Of a stretch of DNA of 64,000 bases, positions 25,102 through 35,038 are shown piece after piece; positions within the stretch are counted from its first letter, which is position 1; every line of letters starts with the position of its first letter. The notes beneath the pieces are model-generated. The model did no database searches, had not been told where the DNA came from, and saw only the letters and a program-made list of their open reading frames with translations. The stretch is taken from NCBI GenBank assembly GCA_013350335.1, contig CM023539.1:14508302-14572301 (forward strand), given 5' to 3'. This DNA is from Chimonanthus salicifolius (Eukaryota; Streptophyta; Magnoliopsida; Laurales; Calycanthaceae). A program made the position numbers and the translations under genes.

Positions 25102-26125
25102 TGATGTAGCCTAAGACGAATAAATCGTCAAAACCCGATTACTACGCGGAAGCTTAATAATAACTTGAACAACTCGTATGCAATATATGAATCATATAGA
25201 ATGCACGCAATCTATAACTGAGAAGACAATACTAACCCAAGAGGAGATCGCTGGTTTGCAACACTTGTATTAGTTTGGACAAAAGGCCCTTCCACCTGGC
25301 TAACACCTGTCATTTTAGCAAGCTGATGGACAACACCCTATTCAAATAGAACCACCGTCTTCTCTGTCTTGCTTCTTCACAACAAATACACCAATCCAAC
25401 TGTTGGGGTATTGCCACTTCCGAAGGCGTGCAACCTCCCAGATGCCGCTCTGCTATTTCGCCGGCAATTGTGTAAAACCTTGCAGACTAATTCGAAGTGA
25501 AGATACAGAATACCGCCCAACCTGGGACTTGGTAATCTTCAAACGATGATCTGTTTCAGCCGTCAAAACAGGGCTGGATCTTCAACAACAACTCTACAAC
25601 TTGCAGTGAAAAGCAGAACAATCCTCTGTCTATGCCTGGGCTGCAAATAGAGCCGAACAATCCACCAGAAAATGCCTACCAATGCAGCAGATAAAGTACA
25701 CACAATTACCAATTGCTGGAAAATAAAACTCTAATTTTATTCATAAAAACTCGGTGCCTCTAAAGGTTGTTTACAACTGAATTTATAGACAATTCTACCG
25801 ACTGAAAATCAGGAAAACCAAAAAGGAAAAACTCTTCATGAGCCGACCCTCACAATCATAATTGAAAACAAATATTAAAACTAATAACAATCCTAATAAA
25901 CAAGGCAAATAAATTGTCCTAATTTAATTAAAATCCTAGCTGATTTAGGATTCTAATTCACAAATTGGGCCACTCTGCTGGGCCACTCTGCTGGGCCTAT
26001 TCTTGGGCTGAGTTCCATGGTCCAATTGATAGGATTCACTGTAATTAGACATCCCATGGAACTTCTCATAAAAATCTAATGTCAGGGCCAAAATCTCATT
26101 TTCTTTGTCACCGATGTCTGCATCA
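25102..26125 (-). repeat. 3' LTR of the nested gypsy element
   Basis: 1024 bp, TGATG to CATCA. By eye it is very similar to the partner at 30659-31668. The clearest difference is an extra tandem copy of a ~13-bp GGGCCACTCTGCT unit near 25965-25992. The last ~60 codons of the integrase frame lie inside it (25945-26125). Confidence 0.88.
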
Positions 26126-26415
26126 TTCTCTCCGTCCTGGAAAGAACTCGTCCTCAAGTTTGTATCACTGAAATCTTCATCTCCACTATAGATGCATAAA
26201 TCGGACACATTAAAAGTGTCGAAAATACTGAGACCTTCTGGCAACTTCACCTGGTAAGCATTATCATTAATCCGCCTTAGAACCTCGCACGGACCTATGT
26301 TGCACATCTTCAGTTTGCCATAGGTACCGGTTGGAAATCGCTCCTTTCGGAGGTATACCCATACCATATCACCTACATCAAAAACGGCCCGTCTCCTGTG
26401 CTTGTCTGCAGCTTC
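25945..26415 (-). pseudogene. Integrase C-terminal region running into the 3' LTR
   Basis: The same reading frame as the rest of gag-pol, separated from the catalytic core by a TAA at about 26416. It encodes the KERFP and GPCEVLRRINDNAYQVKLP segments, typical of the gypsy integrase GPY/F region. An acidic tail then continues 60 codons past the LTR boundary at 26125 and stops at 25945. I see no canonical chromodomain. In CRM elements a short targeting motif occupies this LTR-overlapping tail, so this tail is a candidate equivalent. Confidence 0.7.
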
Positions 26416-27357
26416 TTAGAACTTGAGATTGCTCTGTTCAATCTTGTGACGTACCTGTTTATGTAACTGTTTGATCTCTGCAATTAAATCGTCGACCGCT
26501 TGAGATTTTAGTCCTTTTGAAGGTAATGACACCAAATCTAACACACTGCTGGGATTGGAACCATATACAACTTGAAATGGACTGTGACCTGTCGTACGAC
26601 TTGTCGAGCGATTGTAGGCAAATTCAGCATGTGGTAAAATTAAATCCCATTGCCTAGGCTTTCGTCCAATCAAACTTCTTAGGAGATTACCCAAAGTCTT
26701 GTTAACCACCTCAGTCTGACCGTCGGTCTGTGGATGATAAGCACTGCTAAACTTCAATTGTGTACCCAACTGTCGCCAAAGAGAAAGCCAGAAGTGACTC
26801 ATGAACTTCGTATCTCTATCAGAGACGATAGATTTCAAAATACCATGCAATTTGACGACCTCTTTCAAATATAATGCCGCCACGTGTGAGGCATCTGAAG
26901 ACTTCTTGCACGGAATGAAGTGTGCCATCTTAGAAAATCTATCCACCACAACTAATATGTTGTCCATACCTCGTTGTGTTCTCGGCAAACCTAAGACAAA
27001 ATCCATGGATACATCCTCCCATGGTGCTGCTGGAACAGGGAGAGGAGTATAAAGCCCTGTATTTTGAGAGTGTCCTTTTGCTGTTTGACAGATATAACAA
27101 TGGTTGACAAAACTGCTCACCTCTCGCTTCATACTTGTCCAATAAAACTTCTCTTCCAATAGTGCCATGGTCTTATCTCGACCAAAATGTCCTTCTAGTC
27201 CACCACTATGTAGTTCTTTGACTAGCCTCTCTCGTAGTGAACATTGCGGAATACATAGTCTAGAATCTTTGAATATGTAGCCATCCGGCATACTATATTC
27301 GCCATAGGGTCGATTTTGGCTAAGTTGTTGCCAAATCAGTTCAAAGTGATTATCATG
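26416..27357 (-). pseudogene. Gypsy integrase core
   Basis: Encodes the HHCC zinc-binding head (His pair in HSGGLEGHF, Cys pair in CYICQ) and the DDE catalytic core: D in SMDFVLGLP, D in SDRDTKF, E in GQTEVVNKTLG. Integrase inserts the cDNA into host DNA. The open segment is 26416-27291, after a TAG at 27358. It ends at a TAA near 26416 with the frame preserved on both sides. Confidence 0.88.
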
Positions 27358-27816
27358 CTAATATAGGTCCTGAAAAGTATCAAATCCAAGCACTTGCACC
27401 CGCATCTGAGTCAATAAGGCGGATTTCCTGCTGAGAGCATCTGCGACCTTGTTTTGAACTCCAGACTTGTGTTGTACTACAAAAATGAATGCTTGTATAA
27501 GAGAAACCCACTTGGCGTGCCGGGTGTTGAGCTTGTGTTGCCCGTTTATGTAACTCAGTGCTTGATGATCAGAGTTAAGCACAAAAGGCTAATGGAGAAG
27601 ATAATAACGCCAATGTCTGAGGGCTTGTACAATAGCATAGAACTCTAAGTCGTATGTAGAATACCTCTTTTGAACTCCGTTCAACTTCTCACTGTAGAAT
27701 TCAACTGGACGTTGTTCTTGACTGAGGACTGCATCCACACCAGTATGAGATGCATCACAGTCAACCACAAACTGCTTCTTGAAATCTGGAATGGCTAAGA
27801 CTGAAGCTTCAGTCAA
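27358..27816 (-). pseudogene. Gypsy RNase H
   Basis: Segment with VVDCDASHTG, FYSEKLNG, DLEFYAIVQALRHWRYYL and SDHQAL, the RNase H signatures of Ty3/gypsy pol. It is broken by TAG codons at about 27589 and 27358, both in frame with no length change. Confidence 0.85.
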
Positions 27817-27819
27817 CCG

Positions 27820-28608
27820 CTACTTGATAGTCTGAAAGCTTTCTTCTGCGGTTTGTGTCCACTGAAACTCACCCTTTTTCAAACAATCTGTAAAAGGGGC
27901 CATAATCATGCTGAAGTTCCTGACAAACTGTCTGTAGAAAGAAGCCAAGCCATGAAAACTACGCGCCTCATGTACATTCTTGGGTGTCGACCAGTCGCAC
28001 ACTGCTTCCACCTTTGCTTCATCTACCTTGATGCCATTTGTACTCACAGCATATCCTAAGAAAATAACTTCATTAGTCATAAAAGTACATTTCTTTGGAT
28101 TTGCATATAGTTGTTCCTTTTTCAAGATCTCAAAGACTTGGCGGAGGTGATCAAGGTGCTGCTGCTCATTCCGACTGTAGATAAGAATGTCGTCAAAGTA
28201 GACCACGACAAACTTACCAATGAAAGGCTTGAGTACTTGGTTCATTACCCTCATAAAGGTACTTGGAGCATTGGAAAGGCCAAACGGCATAACAAGCCAC
28301 TCATATAAGCCTTCTTTAGTCTTAAATGTCATTTTCCATTCATCACCTGGTCTGACTCTGATTTGATGGTACCCACTTTTTAAATCAATTTTGGAGAATA
28401 TTACTGCCCTTGCTAACATATCCAGCATATCATCAAGTCTCGGAATCGGGAAACAATAACTAATAGTGATCTTGTTGATAGCCCTGCTGTCAACACACAT
28501 ACGCCAACTGCCATCTTTCTTTGGAGTCAATAGTGCTGGCACAAAACAAGGACTCATACTGTCACGGATGAAGCCCCTGTCTATTAATTCATATACTTGT
28601 TGATTCAA
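27820..28608 (-). pseudogene. Gypsy reverse transcriptase
   Basis: 262 codons covering RT fingers and palm: [38 protein letters not shown] and the catalytic YFDDIL box. It is bounded by a TAA at 28609 and a TAG at 27820, both in frame with the neighbouring domains. The catalytic aspartates are intact. Confidence 0.9.
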
Positions 28609-29859
28609 TTATGCACTTTCTATGGGACACATTCTGTAAGCAGCTCTGTTTGGTAAAGTCGATCCTGGAATGAGGTCAATACAATGTTGTATGTCTCTCA
28701 TAGGTGGTAACCCTGCTGGTAACTCATCAGGGAATACATCAGCAAATTCCTGCATAATTGGTTGTAGCAGTTGAGGGATGGTTTTCTCAGCTGCGTCCAC
28801 TTCCTTGGCCACAAGTGCAAATAATTCTCCTCTCTCTTTAACGGTCAATTGTATTTCAAAAAAGGTGATCAAATTAACATTTGCCCTTTTGGGCTGGACT
28901 TTCTCTAAGTCTCTCAAAGGTCCCAAAATGTGCTTAGTGCCATCCTTGTGGAATGAGTAGATATTTTTGCGGCCATAATGATGGGTATCTCTATCATACT
29001 GCCAAGGTCTGCCTAATAACAAGTGACATGCATCCATAGGTACTACGTCACACCATACATCGTCGTAGTATTTTCCCCCAATTTGAAAAGAAACTAGGCA
29101 TTTCTTATCTACCACAAATTCACCCCCCTTCTTTAACCATGACATTTGGAAGGGTTTAGGATGTTTTTGAGTCTTCAATTTCAACTTCTCAACAACTTCA
29201 AGTGACACAATGTTACTGCAACTACCACTGTCAATAATTAAATGACATACCTTGCCTCCGATAGTGCAGCGTGTATGGAAAAGGTTAATGCGAAGCCATT
29301 CGTCTTTGATCTCTTCTTTTGGTGTGAACAAAGAATACTGGATCATAAGATTATCCTCAGACTCACCATAATTGATTTCTTCTTCGGGGATGGAATCTGA
29401 CTTCTCTGACTCTATCTCTGCCACTAGTTTATCTTCTTGGGCCAAATTCACAGTTCGATTGGGGCATTCTGAAGCATAGTGCCCAATACCATTGCACTTG
29501 AAACACATCACTGTGCGCTTGCCACTGGAATTGCTAGGCTTGGAAGATGAAGGTTGAGTCACAAACTTTGAAGATGTACCCTTATTGGTACCTGAACTGC
29601 TTCCTATGGGCTTGTTAGATGGAGCCTGATAGGTCCTGTTTTTGCGACGCTCTATTTTTTCATAGTGTAGTGCTTTCTTAAATGCATCTGATAAAACAAG
29701 TATATCAAAGGCCATAACAGCATCTCCTATGAAAGTTCGAAGGCCTTCGATGTATCGTTGGACCAACTGCTCTTCTGATTCATAGAGATTGTTCCGAGAT
29801 ACTAAGAGATTGAATTCCTCAGTGTACTCTGCTACGGTCTTGTTACCTTGCTTAAGGTT
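28609..29859 (-). pseudogene. Gag C-terminus with zinc knuckle, and protease
   Basis: Includes the end of Gag, a CCHC zinc knuckle CFKCNGIGHYASEC (about 29464-29505), and an aspartic protease with the active-site triad in IIDSGSCSN near 29225. The linker before the RT contains the usual ADVFPDELPAGLPP phrase. The segment is open from a TAA at 29860 to a TAA at 28609. Protease would cleave the polyprotein. Confidence 0.87.
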
Positions 29860-30540
29860 TTACAATCTGGAGAACAGTTCTTTCTTGTAGTTGGTTGGTA
29901 GAAAGGTGTTGAACATTAATTTCTTCATCTTGTGCCAGTCTCGGATTTTAGATTTCCCCTGACTCTGCCTGTCAGTCTTAATCCTCTGCCACCATGATAA
30001 AGCTCTGCCTTTCAATTTAGAAGAAACCAACTTAACTTTCATGTCATCCGAAACTTCTCTACAATCAAAAGCATTCTCAATTGCCTCGATCCATTCGACG
30101 AACTCATCATGCTCGGTGCTGCCTGAATAATCTGGAATATCAACTCGAATGCCATATGAATCAAGGTTTGCTTTGTTGTCTCTTTCTGGACGTCTGTCTA
30201 CATATCTGTGTCGACGTCTAGGAGGAAAAGGAAAACGAGGTGGTGTCTCGTCTAACGATGATGAATGACTGTTATGAATGGAAGGAATACTAGGGGGGCG
30301 CTGATCGCGTTGTTTCTTCAAATCTGTTATTTCCTATGCCATATTAGCCATCATCTGAACTATCTGATCCATATTAAGATTCTTATTTTGAGTCGAACTT
30401 GGGTGACCACTGCTTGAAGAACTGCCCATCGGATGATTAGGGCCACTTTCTGGAGCACTTCTGCCCCGAAGAACGGAATTTGTAGGGATCCCGCCATCCA
30501 TCCATACTTGACGAGGGCGAAAATTATAACACCGTGCCAT
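29860..30540 (-). pseudogene. Gag N-terminal part
   Basis: Starts at an ATG at 30540, about 120 nt after the 5' LTR, and is interrupted once by a TAG at 30334. It contains the retrotransposon Gag signature: VDIPDYSGSTEHDEFVEWIE, then KLKGRALSWW. It ends at a TAA at 29860 in mid-domain, with the same frame continuing beyond. Gag would form the virus-like particle. Confidence 0.8.
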
Positions 30541-30658
30541 AACTCAGTGAAAGAACAAAAAGGGTCGTGCAACAAATAATAGTAGTGATAAAATAAGCCA
30601 CTCACAGGTAAGATCGATGTCGGAGTCTCAATTAACTCAAAAGCTCTGAATACCACTC

Positions 30659-31668
30659 TAATGTAGGCTAAGACGAATAAATCGTCAAAACCCGATTACT
30701 ACGCGAAGCTTAATAATAACTTGAAAAATTCGTATGCAATATATGAATCATATAGAATGCACGCAATCTGTAACTGAGAAGACAATACTAACCCAAGAGG
30801 AGATCGCTGGTTTGCAACACTTGTATTAGTTTGGGCAAAAGGCCCTTCCACCTGGCTAACACCTGTCCTTTTAGCAAGCTGATGGACAGCACCCTATTCA
30901 AATAGAACCACCGTCTTCTCTGTCTTGCTTCTTCACAACAAATACACCAATCCAACTGTTGGGGTATTGCCATTTCCGAAGGCGTGCAACCTCCCATATG
31001 TCGCTCTACTATTTTGCCGGCAATTGTGCAAACACCTTGCAGACTGATTCGAAGTGAAGATACAGAATACCGCCCAACCTGGGACCTGGTAATCTTCAAA
31101 CGATGATCTGTTTCAGCCGTCAAAACAGGGCTGGATCTTCAACAACAACTCTGCAACTTGCAGTGAACAGCAGAACAGTCCTCTGTCTATGCCTGGGCTG
31201 CAAATAGAGCCGAACAATCCACCAGAAAATGCCAACCAATGCAGCAGATAAACTCCACACAATTACCAATTGTTGGAAAATAAAACTCTAATTTTATTCA
31301 TAAAAACTCAGTGCCTCTAAAGGCTGTTTACAACTGAATTTATAGACAATTCTACCGACTGAAAATCAGGAAAACCAAAAAGGAAAAAGTCTTCATGAGC
31401 CGACCTGCACAATCCTAATTGAAAACAAATATTAAAACTAATAACAATCCTAATAAACAAGGCAAATAAACTGTCCTAATTTAATTAAAATCCTAGCTGA
31501 TTTAGGATTCTAATTCACAAATTGGGCCACTCTGCTGGGCCTATTCTTGGCTGAGTTCCATGGTCCAATTGATAGGATTCATTGTAATTAGGCATCCCAT
31601 GGAACTTCTCATAAAAATCTAATGTCAAGGCCAAAATCTCATCTTCTTTGTCACCGATGTCCGCATCA
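30659..31668 (-). repeat. 5' LTR of the nested gypsy element
   Basis: 1010 bp, highly similar to 25102-26125. The inner end is TAATG instead of TGATG. The outer end CATCA is followed by TSD GTATT. It would carry the promoter for the minus-strand element transcript. Confidence 0.87.
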
Positions 31669-32284
31669 GTATTTGTTGGAATAGTAGTTGTAATCTGGCT
31701 CTTACTAACTGTAGTATAAGGGGATAGATTAAATGTTCTAATGGCCGTGAGGGGACTTAATCTGTTTGGATAATTGGAAATTAGCCACTAACCTTGTTGA
31801 AAGGTCCAATAATTATGTTTGAATTGGATGGATGTTTTATTGTCTGTTATAGAGTTATTTTTTATATTATTAAGATTGATTTATAATATTGTGTTGTTAT
31901 AATAATAATACTGTGATGGGAATTATTATTATGCATATGTGATATTGTTGATATTGATTTTGATGTTTTAAAACATGTACATGATGTTTATGTTTATTTG
32001 AGATGATAAAATTCTGTTTGGAGTATAGTGTTGATGATGAGATTCAGATATGTTAATATGATATATAACATGTGGCACGATGATAGAGACAATACATGGT
32101 AGACATGGCATTGAGCATGGCATCTTCATATTCATGGGATAGGTATGAAGGTGTGAGCCGTGATCCTTCATGTAGACCACGACGGTGGTAGTGTATGGCC
32201 TCTCTTTTAGTGAGTAGTACCATGTATGTGGTAAGTTTGGATTATTAAGCCATGAAAGGTCACGTAGACTGTTATTTGGTGGTG

Positions 32285-32370
32285 GTGTTAGCCTCACTTC
32301 GGCGGGTAGGCCACTTCATGTAGTGTTGTGTTAGCCTCACTTCGGCGGGTAGGCCACCAAATACAGTAGG
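32285..32370. repeat. 43-bp tandem duplication in B2
   Basis: Two copies of a GTTAGCCTCACTTCGGCGGG-type unit starting at about 32285 and 32328. The related copy around 59995-60020 has a single diverged unit. Confidence 0.7.
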
Positions 32371-33054
32371 TGTTGTTGTGGATGAATAAGGCATTGGGTA
32401 TCATGCATTACATAGCATAAAGCATGGACATTAAATGCATATTCAATTACTTATGCTTTTAATATTTCTTTATTTGTATTACATTGAGTATATTGGAGAT
32501 ATCATATTTTGGATATGTGCTATTGTATTCATTGACTGGGCTTGGAGCTCACACCCTTACATTGCAGGTAACCCCCTGAATTTAGGATTGGACGATGACG
32601 TTGAAAACTAGAAGTTACTATGGATGAATATTTAAATTCCTACCTAGGTGTTGGACTATGTTGATTGAGTTAATTATTAGATGCTTCTTATTCTTTTAGA
32701 CTTGATTATTTGATTCAAATAATTTGAGAAATTTGAGATTTATTAGTTGGTTTTATTTTATGGAATGGGATGTGAGTAGTGAGATTAGACTTGATATTAC
32801 TAGTCGATGTTATTTATTTTATATTGTCGATGACATTGTGATGTATGCGATGTGTAAATTTGGGCTTGAAGGATTTGATGGATTCGTTATTTCATTCATA
32901 ATCTTTAAAAAAATATATATATACTTATTTTTCCCCAGCTACAAATCTGTGATATAAGGCCCGTTAGATGAGTGATGCATTGGGTGACTCCCGTTAAGTT
33001 TGCAGTTAAGCGGATCACAACCCATTTACACTGTACAAAGGGACAGGGCGTTAC

Positions 33055-34166
33055 CCGTGTTTCCTCTCTAATCTCTTATGTTGTTTATTTAGTAGTAAAG
33101 CAGCGTCCTTCCTCTCTTTTTATGCAATGCTTTATTGCTCAAAGTTTGTTTGCAAATTCGCTTCCTTGGTCCTCTCTTCTCTTGTTTTTCTGGCAGTCTG
33201 TACATTGAACTGCTGTCCCGTTTCTTGTTCTTTCTGGACTCTTTGTGGGCTGCAAGAGACAGCAACGTCTCTTGCTTGCTCTGTATCTGTTGTATTTTCT
33301 TCATGCAAAAACGATGCTTTTTCTGGTTGTTTGGACCGGCTGGGTTCCCTTGCAAGCTGTAAGATCTCTTCCTCAAGAATGCTGCTTAAAGAAATCTGCT
33401 ATACAAACTGGTTGTTGCTGTATGACTGCCACAAAACGTTGGCTGCTACCGCTGTATTTTTTTTTTTACTCTATATTTGCTGGCTGATTGTTAGTTCTCT
33501 TGTTTGCTTCAATGCTTTCTCAGTTCTGGTTGCTTTTGCTTCCTTGCCATTTCTAATTTCTGAATAGTTGCTGCCCAGATTGCATATGCTTTTAACGCTT
33601 GGTTTGTGCTCTCGAGATGAAGCTGCTCAGAAGCAGAGAGATATACTTGGCGAGAGAAGAAATATTCATAGAGTCCACTTTTCAGACCTCAAAAGAAGTT
33701 TCTGGCTTCAAGTTGTTGTGCCTCCATTTAGAATGCTAGCTCATTGGTCTTTTGGAGATTCCAAAGGGCAGCAACCAAAGCCTCTTTGTAATGTCGCGCC
33801 TCTGCAGGTCTTGGGCTCGACCACTTTTCTTCTTAATAACTTTCTTTATTTCCATTTTCTTCAAAAGAATAAATCAACCTTGTTGCTTGAAGGCCATCTA
33901 TTACTGGCATGCAGACATTCATCATAATGAGATCATATGTATTGGATTGAAGTGCTCGACTGGCTTCCTACACACTTCGCTCATACTTTGCATCTGGTGC
34001 ACTTGTTGCTTCAGTTGTCATCACTTCTGCCTCCAATTGCTACACTTGCTTAATCTCCATCCAATAATATTGTAGCACTTACAAAAACTGCTTTAGAAAT
34101 CTTTCTTGAGTGATGCTTCAAATCCTCTAGCTTTCATTGCAAAATTTGAATTTACTGCTTTAGGGT
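33055..34166. other. Unclassified CT-rich sequence
   Basis: Follows the end of LTR B2. Several overlapping ORFs on both strands (33089-33376 minus, 33127-33567 plus and others) are low-complexity, Cys/Leu/Phe-rich and match no family I know. It resembles the leader or U5 region of an LTR, but I could not find its ends. Confidence 0.35.
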
Positions 34167-35038
34167 TGTAACTCGAGTCGGGTTTTGGCCTGACTCGCAT
34201 GACCCGATCTAAGAAATCATGTGGGTCAGGTTACAAGGGTCGGGCCATAGAGTTGAGTCGGTTCGGGCTGAGGTTTTTAAATTTCAACCAACTTGAGCCG
34301 ACCCAACCCAGATTTCCTAACTTAATATAAAACCCTCCATCCTCAGACCCTAAGCGGTTAATCACAAGTATCATTTTTTAAGCCCTAACCACAAGTTTTC
34401 CTCCCACACCAAACAGAGGAAATCGACCAATTGCTTCGGCAACTGTTTCCCTCTCAAGCGACGACCAAAAACTCTCCTGTTGCAGCACCCATCCTGTGAC
34501 TGGCGTATCCAACAGAGACGTTGCTGCCACACCTGCAGCGCCGGTCCCAGATCTACTCTCGCGTTGCAGCCTCTTGATCGTCCGGGCCACACCACCATTC
34601 AAGATCCAATCGCCTCTGCTTCTACTCCTCTCTTTTACCATCAGATTCCCCTTCTCGCTACTACTACAGCCACAACCCTCCTTCACCAGACATGCATAAT
34701 CCATAGCTTCTCCTTCACAATCCCATCACCATTTTCTATTTCCCATGTTTTCCTAATCAAACCCATGCTTTGTTCCACGTTTCATACGTAACCTTGTTTT
34801 CCCAAACCGATTCACTCGTGCGTCCCACCATTGACCAACCCCTTAACCATTTATGATACCACCACAGTTGGCCCTCACATCTCCAATTCACCAACCATCC
34901 AATAAACCCCATCCCAAGTTAACACCAGCCAACACCCATTTAACCTTCCCATTAAATTACCAAATTGTCATTAGCCCCATTAAATCTATTTAATTCCAAT
35001 TTCATTTCCTCGGGGACAGTTGAGTCGAGGGTATTACA
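34167..35038. mobile_element. Probable LTR fragment
   Basis: Starts TGTAACTCGAGTCGGG and ends GAGTCGAGGGTATTACA, with the short inverted termini typical of plant gypsy LTRs. A TATA-like TAATATAAAACC lies at about 34322 on the plus strand, followed by a pyrimidine-rich leader. No matching TSD was seen, so the borders are uncertain. ORFs inside (34378-34791) look like chance. Confidence 0.4.

Larger units (their letters stand above)
25102..31668 (-). mobile_element. Complete Ty3/gypsy LTR retrotransposon, chromovirus/CRM-like
   Basis: A full-length element of 6567 bp with LTRs at 25102-26125 (3') and 30659-31668 (5'), and perfect TSD GTATT (25097-25101 and 31669-31673). The LTRs begin TGATG and end CATCA. 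A primer-binding site resembling initiator tRNA-Met (TGGTATTCAGAGC, minus strand, about 30645-30657) follows the 5' LTR. Domain order is Gag, zinc knuckle, protease, RT, RNase H, integrase, so Ty3/gypsy. The frame runs into the 3' LTR. TGATG...CATCA ends and coding that overlaps the 3' LTR are, as I recall, features of the centromeric CRM clade; the clade call is inference. Seven nonsense codons make it inactive as read. Confidence 0.9.
21598..33054 (+). mobile_element. Family B LTR (copy B2), split by a nested gypsy element
   Basis: Starts TGTAACGACCCG and ends at GGGCGTTAC, where the expected final A is changed. The gypsy element at 25102-31668 is inserted with TSD GTATT; without it the LTR is about 4.9 kb. 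A TATA-like CTATATAGAG lies near 22968, followed by a pyrimidine-rich leader. The right half (about 31675-33054) matches the copy ending at 60715. No protein-coding capacity of its own is seen, and no TSD could be found for B2 itself. Confidence 0.6.

Noticed and set aside
33127..33567. 146-codon Cys/Leu/Phe-rich ORF that could be read as a membrane protein
   Set aside because: Low-complexity T-rich DNA gives hydrophobic codons. Overlapping ORFs on both strands are equally long and there is no family match.
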